Assembly (NCBI GenBank): GCA_009760855.2
Contig: WPIO01000062.1
Span: 1 to 64,000 of the forward strand
Length of the DNA: 64,000 nt
DNA from: Cristatella mucedo
Taxonomy: Eukaryota > Bryozoa > Phylactolaemata > Cristatellidae
Reading direction: 5' to 3'
Position numbers and translations under genes: made by a program. A model generated the notes under the pieces. It did not search any database. It had not been told where the DNA came from and saw only the letters and a list, made by a program, of their open reading frames with translations. Positions within the stretch are counted from its first letter, which is position 1; each line of letters begins with the position of its first letter. Of the stretch, positions 36,801-48,831 are shown one piece after another.

Positions 36801-39800
36801 CTTACAGCAACTGAAAATACATAGCTGGAGAACCCTTCCTGGGTGGCAATTGTGGTTTCTTTTCAGAGCACAGCGGGACTGTTAACGACGCCGGAATTCA
36901 TTACAAAAGATATGCCGATGAGCTTCTTGGTAGAAAAACATACTAGGTAGACATATGTACTCAAAACAATTTTGAGCAGCAATCACGTGGCTTAGGGAAA
37001 TGTACACTCCGTAAGTGCAGGCATGCTTGATGAGTGTGTCTGTGCACGTGCGGTTGATTGCGTTAAAGGAGAGCCGCCAGGTAATTACTCCGAATTCAAG
37101 TCGTATAAAACAGCATGCACTTTGCATAGCTGGTTTGGTCCAGTGGTTAAGGTGCTCGCCCCGACCAAGGTCTGGCTGAGGTCGTGGGCTCGAGCCCCGA
37201 GACATACGTTAAACGCCTGAGTAGAGATTAAGTTCTCTTGGGGCGCTATACAAATAAATTATCGGTGGCTGTTAACATAAAATACGCGTTGTATTTGCTG
37301 CATGCACCTTTGGCCTCTGGCTAGACAGTCTGACAGTAATAATAATAATACATTTGATATGGCACCCTCGACGAACTAGACCTTTTTCTAGGCACTTAAC
37401 ATTGGCTGCAAAAGAAGCATGATCGAATGGTTAGTGGTAGCATGCTCAATGACAACAAGCATAACATAGTTAGAGGTAACATGCACAGATATGGCTACTG
37501 ACAGCACGCACAGTGTCAGCAGGCATAAGCACGTAAAGGACAAATCGCATGGCCCACTACATGCTGTGATACATAAATGCACTTTAAGTTTCTTTTTAAA
37601 TGTGATCAAGTCAGGAGATGTCGTGAAACAAGTCGGAAATTAGTTCCAGGCGTTGGGAGTATACGAACTAAGGACAAGGTTTCCGAGGATTTGAGGTTCG
37701 TATGAGGTATAGGTAAACTATTAGATTCCGAAAAGCAGGGGGTACGATGCTTAGCATGGCGGGGAGGAGTAGATCTGATATAGTTGGTTGCTTGTCACGA
37801 CCTCGATCCCAAGGCCGTGGGTTCAAATTCGGTGGTGGGCGGTCCTTAATCACCACTGCAAGCAGTGGTGATAGCCGTAAAGGCTCTTCTGTCGCTATAC
37901 AGAAGAGGCTATTAAATCAGCTAGTATTTTCATTAATTCTTTTAGAGAAGGACAACCGGATGTCGTGCAGATAGATGCTACAGGAGATACGCTGGCCAAG
38001 CCCAATTTGAAGGAGAAATTCCGAGTCGCAATAGGTTTGCCCATACCCGCAAGTTGATTTTATCGTCATTAAGTCATTAAGTTTAGAAAGTGTGTTGCTT
38101 TCCAAGGGCGAATGTGAGCAATGCAACGAGCAAGGGAATTGAAAGTTTGACATGCTGGAACGCTGGGGGAGATCAAAGCATGGATACTATTGTGTATCGT
38201 CTGCACAGAAATGAAACCAATATTTACGCTTGGCGATTACATCAGCAAGCTAGAGAGAGAGTATAAATTGAGAAAAGAAGTGGATCGTTCACAGAGCCCT
38301 GTGGACCCCGCCCCCTATTCGCACGTCTTAGAAGAACCCTCTGATGACGTAATGGCTCACTAGGTAAGGTGGTTGCTTTTCACGACCTCAGCGCCGAGGT
38401 CGTGGGTTCGAATCCTGTGGTGGGCGATCCTTTATCGCCACTGCAAGTGGTGGTGATAGCCGTCAAGGCTCTTCTGTTGCTATACAAAAGAGGCTGTTAA
38501 ATCAGCTAGTATTGTTTTAGGTAGGCGGGAGCCAAAGAATGGAGGGACCTAAAAGTGAGTGACAGAACCTTGAAGTCAATGCATTGCTTGACTGGGAGCC
38601 AGTGCAGGTCAGCGAGAAGTATTGTGATGTGGCAACTGAAACGCTCACGACAGACAAGCCTACTTAAAGAGTTTGGCACCAGCTGTAAGCGCTAGATTGC
38701 ACAGGTCGATCGACCAGCAAGCAGCAAGTTACAGAAGTCAAGAAGGGATGTCACAAATGCACGGTCCAATTTAGGTGTGGTATCCCTGTCTAAAGAAGCC
38801 CGAATTTTAGCAATGTGAAGTAGGTGAAAGTAGGCAGACTTGACTGTGGAGCTGATGTGGTCGTCTATTGAAAGGTCACTTTGGAACATGATACCTAGAT
38901 ATCGTGGAGATTCAACATGAGATATACTGACAGAGCCAATTGCTTGCGCTAGACTTTCCAATTTTTGAATCACACTTGGTTTGTCCAAAACCAGTAAGTT
39001 GTTTTTTTTATAATTCAATTTAAGTAAGTTTGCTGCCATCCATGTGAGAATGTCATCAATACATGAAGCAAGAGAATTGAGAGATTAGGACATGCTGGAG
39101 GGCTGGGATAGATCACAGCAAAGGTACAACTGAGTGTCATCAGCATAGAAGTGAAAGATTAGATTGCGCCTGGCAATCACATCGGCAAGAGGGGAAGTAT
39201 AAACCGTGAAAAGAACTGGACCAAGCACAGAGCCTTGAGGTATACCACATTTCCGAGGTTCCTCGATCTTTGTCAATTCACATCAATATTCCGAAGTTTC
39301 CCACTGAGGTAGGACCTGAACCATTGCAATATAGTGCCAATGATGCCCAGGCGAGATAAGTAGCGTTTAAGAAGGACTTGGTGATCGATAGTATCAAAGG
39401 CTGCCGAAAGATCGAGAAAACTGTGCAGAGATACTCTGCATAAGTCTGCATTCTTAAGTAGGTCGCTATACACCCTAAGCAATCCTAGCTGATTTAACAG
39501 CCTCTTTTTGTATAGCGACAGAAGAGCCTTTACGGCTATCACCGCCGCTTGCAGTGGCGATAAAGGATCGCCCACCGCAGGATTCGAACCCACGACCTCG
39601 GGGCCGAGGTCATGAAAAGCAACCACCTTACCTAGCGAGCCATTACGGCTGCTGACTCTGTGCAGTGATTAGATCTAAAATCAGACTGAAACTTACTAGC
39701 AAGGTTTGAAGTTTCAATATATGAGTTCAGCTGGTCTGCCACGACTCACTCCAGTGTCTTTTATAGGAACGATAGAAGGGAGACTAAGCTGAAGTTGCTC

Positions 39801-42760
39801 AGGTTATCTTAGTCTAATGTTGCTTTCTTGAGTAGTGGCCTGACTGCAGCCTTATTGACAGGGGCTGGGACATGACCTGGGGCTAATGACATATTTATGG
39901 TGCCAGTTGTGCATTGAAGCAGTAGATCAATGCTTCACAGAAGCAGGACAGTGGGAATAGCGTCCAGAGGACTAGTCTTCATTGATTGGGATATGAACTT
40001 TAGGACGAGGTCACTAGTGACCTCCTTGAATGTAGACATTTAGGTGCTGCTTGGAATTGAGGGACAGGACTCCAGGGTTGATGCTGCCATCGTAGGCATG
40101 GACTCCCTCATCTTGTCTATCTTGTTGACAGAGAAGCTATGAGCCAGATCATCACACAGGGATCATTAGGTAAGCAGTTAACCTGGGAGCCATTAAGGAA
40201 AAGGTTGATCTTCCACATCAGCATTTTTAGATTGTGCATCTGTGATACAACAGTGTTTTTATAGAAGCTAGACTTGGCCTTTGCTAGGATCGATTGGTAG
40301 GATTTACAGTCACTGATAAAGCACAACAAGTAGAGTGACTACGTAAATCAATAATGTACGACCCAGCAGCCGACCTGACTGCATGCTCTTGCAAAAGTTG
40401 GCGTGCACATTTGTGGCACCGCCGTGGCCATGTCTACCGACTGGTTGCTGATAGTCTAGGGGTTTTTATCTGTACCTTTGAAGTGAGCGATCGAGAGCCA
40501 AGAGCTCTTATCTCACTCAAACAGAAAGCAAGAAGTATAAAAAAACAAGGATGGACGGCTGAAGAAGTTAGTGATGCCGACAGTGCCGCGAAGGATGCCA
40601 TAAAAGATGTGCCAATAGTGGCAAGTAGGAGTAAATATATAATTGCATGAGGATTGCAAAAGCGTATCCAAAGTGTACGAAAGCAGGGCAAAAGCACATG
40701 CTGACAAAAAATCTTTACCTGTACTAGCCACGGGCCGAGATCTGCTGAACATTCGTAAAAGCACAGGTCTTTATCAAAGTGCTGCCTGCATTGCGTGCTC
40801 AGTGGAGCACAGTGATCTAGCCTGAAGTTATACCAGGTTTCATTCAGATGCAGGCTTTCGGATATCGTCGGTGTGCAACAAGATCGATCCTTATAGGGCG
40901 AACACTGAGGCAAATAGAAAAAACACTGCGATCAGCAATGGAAAAAATCAATGAAGCACCCAGAATGCAGAGGCTATGGTCAACTGGCATCTTTCCTAAT
41001 ATGTTTGGCTTGCTGTTTGACAGATCTCTAACCCAAAAAACTCAGCCACAAGTTTTAAGTATTAGTAAAAGAAAAAGAAAAGAAGAAAAACCCAAATAGG
41101 CACCATGGCTTAGTATACAAATTCCAGATGGACAGCAATTGCAACAGAGTTATCTCAGGGTAAAAATACGTGCTACATTGTTCTGCTAACAGTAGGTCAC
41201 AAATGCCTTTACTGCAGGTCTTGGACTGAAGAAATAACATTAGAAATTCGTAAGCAACTATAGCAACTGTTCTTCTGCTCGACTCTTACATTTCCTTTCC
41301 GAACGTCTTTGCAGCTACTTACTGCATGAGGCTATGGATTGTTTCATGTGATGAGATACTAAAGAAAATCACAGCTCATCAGCTATATAAAGTTATCAAG
41401 TTCTCTTAGGGTGCTACTCAATTGTTGCATCATTGTTAATAACTATTTTTAGCTACCCTTATGTGTAGCTTAGCCAGAATAAGAAAACAATCATTTTGCA
41501 CTTGGGAACGTAAGTGGTTCAATATCCCACGAATATTTAGCAGTTGTGATCATTACAGGCTGAAGAATTGCCATTGGCCTAATTGACAAGACATCTGCTC
41601 AAAATGAAAATTCGAGACATTCTGCTCAAATTCGGGAGCTGCTGGTTAGACTCAATTGAGAAGGCAAATGTCAAATGTCACGAAGATTTCTTTTCGGTAA
41701 GGGCCTTCGGACTCCTACAAATTGAATTACCGTTTGCAGTGTAAAAATAGTCGGATAAACAAACGAGCTGGTTTTTATCCTGTGCTTGCATCGGCGAGGC
41801 TGTGCCAGCTGCACAAGTGACCTTGTGCATCCTGAGCATAGCCGTAGGCAAGGGGATGAATGGATCTTCCCCCTTGAGTTGACTTGAAGCAGTTTGGCAG
41901 GTGGTCATGCCCCCTTCAGCCGTCTAAAGATTGTGTGCCTCTGGCCAAGTCAAGGTCTGCTCTCTCCAGCCCCAGTCTTAATTACGGCTATTACTATGCC
42001 TCCTCAGACAGAGTAGTGGCTCAGCAAGTCAGCTCACAATAATAACCTTGCTGAAATAGGCTATCATTGCAGCTCCACCTTCCCAGGACTACTTCAATCA
42101 CTCACAAACAGCAGGAAGCAGCACAGCATGATGCTCTTTGTTCTGTCTCAGCTATGCTGCACAACAGGCTTGAGTTAAGGCACAAACTTCCACCGTTTAG
42201 CACCAAAGGCAAGATGCATGTTCTATGGCAGCAGTGAAAGCGCACAAACTCGATCAATGCATTACAAGTGTACTATGCACCGGGTGCATCTTGATGGAAA
42301 TTACACGCTTTAAGAATGCAGCTGACGGCAGGAGTTTGACAGTAGCTACAGCATGACATGCATTCAATCATGCTTCCTTTGCAGCAAATGTTAAGTGCCT
42401 GGTACGAGATTAAGTTCTCTGATGGTTCTATACAAATGTATTATTATTATTATTCTCACTATTTGCATGCACAGCAACAGTGAAGGCATAGTTGCTGCCA
42501 TTGACACAACTACCGCTTCGGGCTTTACCGGCAAGATCAATCAGCACCACCATGCATTGGCACATGGCTCACCCCACTAAAGAGTGAATCTTCCGGACCA
42601 GGTTCACTTTTCTGATTTCTTCCATCTAGGCATAAGTTCAAGTAATCATCGACCGTGGTGAGTGACAGCAGCCGATTCGTAGATGCTGCAGTTGCAGCTG
42701 CAGCAGCCTGCACTTGGATCGTGCCGGCTGCGACTAGCAGCAGAGGCACCCAGCTCATGT
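33865..42760 (-). CDS. FOLR: Folate-receptor-family protein (four coding exons, GPI-anchored)
   Basis: Minus-strand join: 42573-42760 (ATG at 42756-42758), 40719-40904, 34315-34453, 33865-34181, with GT-AG junctions in phases 0, 0 and 1, giving 275 residues. Residues 1-19 are a signal peptide. The cysteine-rich receptor domain follows, with family landmarks PGPED (residues 54-58), [12 protein letters not shown] (111-122), SWRKER (129-134), [11 protein letters not shown], and [16 protein letters not shown]. The end is hydrophobic ([14 protein letters not shown]), typical of a GPI-anchor signal. The start was chosen because TTGCAG lies two bases before this ATG, implying an upstream non-coding exon; the ATG at 42791 would then be intronic. 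Introns are 1668, 6265 and 133 bp; the long one holds LINEs and SINEs. Family function is folate capture at the cell surface. Pterin-side residues are kept, but several glutamate-side contacts are not, so the ligand is uncertain. Confidence 0.88.
34469..34499. repeat. Perfect 15-bp inverted repeat beside a splice acceptor
   Basis: GCCGTCAAGTGAGCA is followed by one base and then its exact reverse complement. It lies in the folate-receptor intron, 15 nt upstream (minus strand) of the acceptor before exon 3, where a branch point would be expected. Confidence 0.9.
36130..36475 (+). mobile_element. LINE 3' end, plus strand
   Basis: Contains the CCACATTTAAAAAGAAACTAA segment that encodes the end of the LINE protein, the block with GTGATTCGTC and CATGCTGACCCTGTGCATG, and ends in AATGTATTATTATTATTAT. 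It lies in intron 2 of the folate-receptor gene, antisense to it. Confidence 0.75.
37129..37260 (+). mobile_element. tRNA-derived SINE, family 1, well preserved
   Basis: A box GGTTTGGTCCAGTGGTTAAGG, B-box-like GGGCTCGAGCCCCG, and 3' tail TCTCTTGGGGCGCTATACAA. It is less decayed than the copies fixed in the tandem array. Confidence 0.85.
37798..38515 (+). repeat. SINE-LINE-SINE segment, copy 2, inserted into a LINE
   Basis: Near-identical to 31040-31760. It interrupts the LINE at a place where the LINE internal fragment it carries does not belong, so the block moved as one piece. The first SINE lacks its A-box end. Confidence 0.85.
38352..38515 (+). mobile_element. tRNA-derived SINE, family 2
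   Basis: Full-length family-2 SINE forming the right end of the duplicated block. B box GGTTCGAATCC at about 38404. Confidence 0.85.
39488..39650 (-). mobile_element. tRNA-derived SINE, family 2, reverse orientation
   Basis: Reverse complement of family 2 (GGATTCGAACCCACGACCTC). It interrupts the LINE between its first reverse-transcriptase segments. Confidence 0.85.
42370..42455 (+). mobile_element. LINE 3' tail fragment
   Basis: TGCTTCCTTTGCAGCAAATG, then GAGATTAAGTTCTCT and a (TTA)n run to 42455. It lies in intron 1 of the folate-receptor gene, just downstream of its first coding exon on the transcript. Confidence 0.65.
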
Positions 42761-42899
42761 CTGCAATGACCAAGTTGAAGACAAGGCACATATAAAAACA
42801 GTCGGGTGACTGGAAATGCAGTACCAGCTGCCATCAATACCCTCACAGAAACCGTTGTGCCATATAAGTCAATGAGTTGTCTCTTTATCACTATTTATG

Positions 42900-44034
42900 G
42901 AAGCATCAATGAGCATGCAAACTAGCAGCAGGACATATCGGCGGAGAGTGGCGGCATTAAGTAAGTAGTAGCATCAACGGCCGAATGAGTATCCAAGAAG
43001 TGCCGGGTTCAACAAATAGTATCAACCTGGTATGAACATGATTGATGCTGCCACAAGCTGATTGAACTACTTTCAGAGTTGGGCATGTATCTTGCGAGAA
43101 ACTAACCTAACCTTTTTTGTGTAGAAGACGTTAAAAAATCGTAGCATTTTGCTGCAGACTCGACTGGCAGAGAAAAGATGTTGGTAAAACCAATACTAAC
43201 CTATCCTTAACGAGTTGTTAGAATATAAAGAACGTAGATGGTTACTTCCAAAACAATGTATAATGAAGCTTTTTTAACATATATACATAAATACATACAT
43301 GAATAAATATGTATTTACATAGTTAGCACACTAGCACCAGTAAAATAGCATGTACACAAATCCGTTTTGTAGGCCAGCTCAGCCACCATCACTTTGCTAT
43401 AGCTGTGGAAGCTACACTGCCTGGGACCTAAGGCAAGTTCACTTGACTTCAACTACCGAGGAGAGAAGAACCAGCTAGTGTATATCCTCGCGGGAGGACA
43501 GTAAGAAGCAGCAACGAATGACAGCTACAAACGAAATGCTAAAATCGGCTACAGGAGAACAGTCATCCTCGTAGGGCCATGACTGCTATGGAAGCAATGT
43601 CTGCCAGCAAGCCGACCTGAGCAGCAAGTATAAGTCGCCTGAAAGGCAGCTGCAGCAGAGTTATTTGCGAGAGAGGTCTGGGCTCTCGGTTCTTGCCAGC
43701 CCCACTAAGTGCTAGTGATCCTCCATTGCTTCGGTCCAGTATCGAGTATTGAGCATCCTCTTACCTACTGTCACGGAGAGGTGCCTCCAAATCAGGTGAG
43801 CCTAGTCTATATTAGTTTGAAAGGTCCTGACAACAAAAAAAGGAAGCCCACAGCAGAGCTAATGAGTTCACACTTCCTGCTACCGGCTGGGATGACTTTG
43901 TGGAGTTACTGACGGAGATACATAACAAGACATAGGAAAGTGAAATCACGCAGGCACGAGCAGCTCCACGTGATACTCGTTAAAATGTACAGCTAATACG
44001 TAGCGCCGGTGCCGTCAAGTAAAATATATATAAA
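42900..44034. other. Upstream intronic or flanking DNA, low complexity in part
   Basis: No coding exon was recognised. An AT-rich (TACA)n-like stretch is at 43278-43320, and a short piece of the family-3 repeat in reverse is at 43897-43937. Confidence 0.4.
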
Positions 44035-44215
44035 TATAAAATTCATTTGCATAGCGCCCTACGAGAACTAAATCGCTATCTAGGCACTTCACTTTTCATA
44101 TGCCGAAGAGCTCCAGCCGACTAACTCGGTCGTCTAAGGCAAGCACCTTGACCTCGGTCGTTCAAGGCTAGCACCTTCACCCCTGGGCCGACCGAACCTG
44201 GTTGAGCCGAGATTG
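44035..44215 (-). mobile_element. SINE-like repeat, family-1 related, reverse, with internal duplication
   Basis: On the minus strand it ends with the shared tail (TAGTTCTCGTAGGGCGCTAT). The tRNA-like part has a duplicated ~45-bp block (ACTCGGTCGTCTAAGGCAAG and CCTCGGTCGTTCAAGGCTAG). Confidence 0.55.
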
Positions 44216-44759
44216 AACTACCCCAACTCCCTCACTAAAAGAAAAGAGTGCACCGTACCAACAGTATAGATACAGCATAGACAATCGCAATAGGTGCAAA
44301 GGAAGTAAGTGTCTCCATTTAAACCCCTTCTCGCGACGACGGCGAGTCGCCAATTCTCGCGGCACAAAGTCGCACTGCAGAAATGCAGTCAGTACAGCTT
44401 CTAATAACAGCTTCCTACTTTAGCAAAATCTGAGGAAAATGGCTGTACCGAGGGGAGTAAAAGCCGAGTAAAAACCTGAGGGCCAATCCAGCAGCAGCAG
44501 CAGCAGAGGTGACTGTGGCGGTACATAACCAACCAGTCCTTGAGATAAGAAGCTCTCTGGGAGAAAAGCTCCTGACAGCAGGCCCAAAGCACAGTTTGGG
44601 TGAGTTGTCGCCGTAAATCTGATCGGCGGACTAGCTAGCATAGGTGGTCGCCAGCGCATGTGTGCTTGGCAATTTCAAAGTGCGGAGCAAGCAGAGAACA
44701 TTATTGGTATACATTGCTTGAAGCTTCAACCTCCAGAAGGAAATTCGACCTCAGTACAA

Positions 44760-45370
44760 GGCGAGCCCGCAGCGACACACGTCCAACCGACCGCGCGCAA
44801 TCGCAAACCTAAGCCCACAATAACCGATAAGCCAAGTACGCAAAAATGCTCACCCTCAACAGAGTGCAGCAGACGAACCTGCGCATCGCCGCGAACGCAA
44901 TCCGCCGCGCTAAGCGGAGCAGCGCCACGCGCAGCGGCGCTGCTTGCGTAATCACGGTCCTACAGCCGCGCTGCATGGGTCCCCCGTCCAAAATTCTTAA
45001 CGAGCCGAGACCAAAAGGCCCCGTGCGCGGGTCCTGACGAATGACATCTACAAGCGATCACGGCCGATTGCAGACGCACACTGGTTCGTGAAAAACAAGG
45101 TGCCCGGTAAGCGGCTCGCGCGGCGGCGAAATCACCGCAACGTGACACGCTACCGGGCTAGAAAGTCGCCAAGATCTCAAGACAGTCGCTAAGGATGAAG
45201 CCAGAGAATTCTCGCCAAACGATCCGAGAGCACTGTGCCACGCTCAACGCAGCGCGCCAAGGCGGCGCACACCGAATCTGCCAGCCGGACGCCGCGCGAG
45301 CTCCACCCCTACCCACGAGCGCACCCACTGGCCCCAAACTCCACCAGAGTCAGCGCCGGACCAGGGCTCG
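44760..45370. promoter_or_regulatory. CpG-rich segment, candidate promoter region
   Basis: CpG dinucleotides are far denser here than in the surrounding DNA (for example CGCCGCGAACGC, CTCGCGCGGCGGCG, CGGACGCCGCGCGAGC). It lies about 2 kb upstream of the first coding exon of the minus-strand folate-receptor gene and about 5 kb upstream of the plus-strand PHF21A gene. Both genes appear to have an acceptor just before the start codon, implying upstream non-coding exons. It could be the start site of either or a shared divergent promoter (inference). Confidence 0.35.
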
Positions 45371-47054
45371 ATAGGTATCACTGGAGCAATCAATTTGGCT
45401 TTAACATCTTAAAATGTATCATCTTGTACAATAAAATATATTTTAAAATTATCTGTTCGCTTTAAATCCCTAATAAAACAATGTTAACGGCGCTGATCTA
45501 AGTAGAAGGTCGCCGCCCGGGCCTCCGGCGTGCTTCCTCTTGCGCACGCAAGTGAGGCATAGACCAAAAACTTTCTGGACCTTTGTCCTTGTCACGGTAT
45601 GTGATCATTTGCTCTTAATAAGGCTATCTAAAATCGTTTTCTATGGTTTTTTTGACGTGCGGTTGGTACGAGCGGATACACTTTATTTGCGATGTCTGCT
45701 AAAGATCGGTGGCGGTTTCGCAATTCCTACGGCGTTTTAAATCCGTTTGGACCTGGAAACGCCGGTAAAGGTATCCAGAGAGCATTCTGTGTGAAGGCCT
45801 GTGTACCCTTGCTATGGAACTCAAAGCTGGACCTTTCAGCGACGTTGTAATCCACTTAATCGGTTTGCCTGCTATGATTCGTCTACTGATCCGTATATCT
45901 AGCAAGTTATCGGTCGGCGAAGCATATATAGGTTGACAGCTAACTATATGACGTTTCGTTTACTAATCTATGTTCTTATGTGCCGTAAAACATCGTATAC
46001 CACCTCGAACAGATGTTAAAAATCTGCAGTGAAAGCTTTTGATAAGCCTTATGTCTATGCTACCTAGATACCGGCGTCTTTCGACATGTGAGCTTCCTTC
46101 TGGATATCAGCCTGACATGTGGCTTGGCAATATCAGTAGTATGGAGTTTTATCCCTTGACACTAATGCTCTCCAGCACTGCCAGTTACATACTTCGGTTG
46201 CTGATCAACATTTGCTGCAGTACGATGTGTTGGACTGAAGTCTTCCGTTTGCCAATGCCATCCCCCACATTTAGCTGCGATATTTCGTGATGCGCTGTGT
46301 AGTTCACCGCGACTCGTATATCACAGATAACACCACTTTTTGCTTGCCACTTGCGAGGATCACCACCTTGCCTTAAGCCATGCAATTTCATCCGGTTGCT
46401 GTGTGGTGAATTGCCACACTGCCGGTTCAAGGCTCACGTATAAAAAATTGCATCGCTATCGAAATCGTTCTGGGAGGAAAGTGAGTGTTGTTTGTCAGCA
46501 ATTTTTTCGTTTTATACTGGTGTGATAATTCCGTTTAATTCTGAAAATCAAGCTCGGACGGAAACAGAGCCACCTGTTAGTGTTGATCCGGCAGGCTTTC
46601 TTGTTTATACTGTTGGTGTAAAGCCTTTTATTTGATGCTACTTGTGCTTTTGCAGTATTCCTAATTCTGTCATGTTGCTGAAGCTTGCAGCATCATGGGA
46701 AATGCTGGCTTTCCTTTTTTGTCGTCCGGAATAGCTTATCCTTATTTGCCTCTGGCCATAATTCCATCTAAATCTACATGCTCACATAGGTCAGTGCCAT
46801 ATATTTGTGGAAGTTCATTCCTAATTATTTTTGAGACATTCTGATAGGCTAGCTGTATAAAGCTACGGGATATGCCTAGTCATTTTGTTATGTTCGCCTT
46901 ACTAGTCTAATATTACTGAAGTCATCTTTGTGATCTTAATTTGGTCGACCAAAAATATAGTCAAATTTATTGACATGACATTATAATATTGTATTCTTCT
47001 AACCTCTGGTATCAAGATCGTTCAAGCTCGGCAAATAGGCTGGAAAAGAAGCAT
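45371..47054. other. No gene or repeat recognised
   Basis: AT-richer DNA between the CpG-rich segment and a LINE. Open frames are short and unrecognised. Confidence 0.35.
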
Positions 47055-48565
47055 ATCAGCTAGTAATAATATATAATAATAAGGTCTGCGAGTTAATGTA
47101 AATGTCGTAAGAGTTTGGCATTTCGTGACGGCAGTATGTAAGTAGCTCCAGGCGTTGTGTGTATAGGAACTTGACGTACGCTCTCCATAAGATTTGGAAT
47201 TGGTTTTTGGAGCAGCCAGGCAACGTGTAGTCAGAGGAAAGAGTAGCAACAAGGGAAGCCTAAGGGTAAGTATTTCAGTTAGATAAAGCAGAGCCAGAGA
47301 GTACTAAACGGATCTAAGAGTAAATGGCCGAACCTATGTCGATTCTCTCCTTGATGCCAGCCAGTCTAGGTCGAAGGGCACTGGTGTAGTGTGGTAGCTC
47401 TGAAGTTCCCGACAGACATGCCTGACTGCCGAGTTGTGCACCATCTGTAACAGCCTTACTCTTCAGGCTGTACAAAAGTAGAGACGAAGTTATATTAAGT
47501 ATATTGAAGTATATTGAAGCAGACTGAATATTCTAAATGCGTGGTCAAATTTTTCAAGAGATACTTTTTTTAAGACCATCCTACTCTTGGAATATTAGCT
47601 TGAAGTAGAAAGGCTTGCAGTAATTGTGGGGGTGATTTGGTCATCTAGCTGTAATTTTTTAACATAATACCTAGATTCTGAGCAGTGGCTACCTGGTGTA
47701 ATCCTGGCCTAGCAATTTGGAGGGTTGGTCATTCCAGCAATTGAATGGTACTAGTTTTGCGTTGAAGTACTGGTATGGTCTTACGTTCATTCAATTAGAG
47801 AATGAAATCTAATTCATTTGTATAGCTCCCCGAGAGAACTAAATCTGTATTCAGACACTTCACATATGCCTCAGGGCTCGTGCCCACGACCTCAGCCAGA
47901 CCTTGGTTGGTGCGAGCACCTTAAGCGCTGGATCAAGCCAGCTAGAGAAAGTAAGCTGCCACATATGGGCAAATGTCTTCGCACTGTTGAGTTCGTGATT
48001 TGGGTGTGTTTTAGTGCAAGGAGGGATCAAAGCACAGGTATAGTTGTGTGTCATCTGCATAGTAATGTTTGCCTAGATTGTCCATGGCAAGTACATGTGC
48101 AAGAGTAAAGAGGGGCTGTAGACACGATGATAAGAATGGGACCTTGAACGAAAGATCTCTGGACTACATCACACTTCAGAAGATCACCAGAGAGTGATGG
48201 CAGTTGTATCCAGCAGAACTAGCTGTTTAACCTCATTTAAGTCAACCTTCAGAAATGCATAGCCACGAACATGCAATAATGCAGACTCTGAGTGATTAGC
48301 TATAAATTCTAACAGTAATTGCCTAATGCTTTGTATGGTTAAGAGTCTACCTTGTCCACCCATGCTTATTAAAAACTGTCTCAGATAGGAATGTCAGAAG
48401 ACAAAGTGGGCACAAGCTATTGAAGTTCACTGGTTTAGTTGCTGATTCCTTAGTGCATGGCCTGACAAAAGCATCTTTGAAAGATGGAGGGACAAAACAA
48501 GAGGCTAAGAAAAAGAAGAAATTCGTTGTGTTTATACTTACTCCTTTGCTGCCAATGTATTTACT
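47055..48565 (-). mobile_element. LINE copy, strongly decayed, with SINE insertion
   Basis: Collinear in reverse with the LINE at 37338-40340. The GCTCCAGGCGTTG block is near 47140, CGACAGACATGCCTGACTG near 47410, GGATCAAAGCACAGGTATAG near 48023, and the CATGGCCTGACAAAAGC block near 48455. Interrupted at 47812-47945 by a reverse SINE. Confidence 0.65.
47812..47945 (-). mobile_element. tRNA-derived SINE, family 1, reverse orientation
   Basis: Reverse complement of the family: TTCATTTGTATAGCTCCCCG (tail), then CCCACGACCTCAGCCAGACC and a degraded A box. Inserted in the decayed LINE. Confidence 0.8.
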
Positions 48566-48831
48566 GAAGCAGAAACTGTATTTGAAGGGTATTCAGCAGT
48601 GACCACTTTCATGTTCTGTTGTCCCCTGATACTGTTTGTCATAACCTATGCTGTGTCTTGTACCATAAGTTTTTCTGTTTGCTTCTCGACTTTCTTGACA
48701 AGCTGCACAATTGCTCGGTCTAGCTTTGTTTAGAGTTTGGAGTTTGCTTAATCTTTGCATGTATTTACAAGATGGCTTTAGTTTAAGCTTGGTATGTTGA
48801 ACGTCAGCCATTGTGCCGTGGCATTTTTTTA

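Larger units (their letters stand above)
37338..40340 (-). mobile_element. CR1/L2-type LINE with readable reverse-transcriptase domains
   Basis: On the minus strand, 39273-39420 encodes [17 protein letters not shown] and 39085-39276 encodes [14 protein letters not shown] and [12 protein letters not shown] with the catalytic Tyr-Ala-Asp-Asp. The thumb region follows in 38692-39039, and the 3' end has TTATTATTATTA at 37338-37350. Frames are interrupted. It carries inserts at 37787-38515 (SINE-LINE-SINE block) and 39488-39650 (SINE). It sits in intron 2 of the folate-receptor gene in the same orientation. No complete ORF remains. Confidence 0.85.

Noticed and set aside
40354-40650. 98-codon plus-strand frame [13 protein letters not shown]...
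   Set aside because: It lies in intron 2 of the minus-strand folate-receptor gene, just beyond a LINE end, with no recognised domain or partner exon.
42537-42791. Earlier ATG (42791) for the folate-receptor protein
   Set aside because: A TTGCAG acceptor lies two bases before the ATG at 42758, and the signal peptide starts properly there, so the upstream codons are probably intronic.
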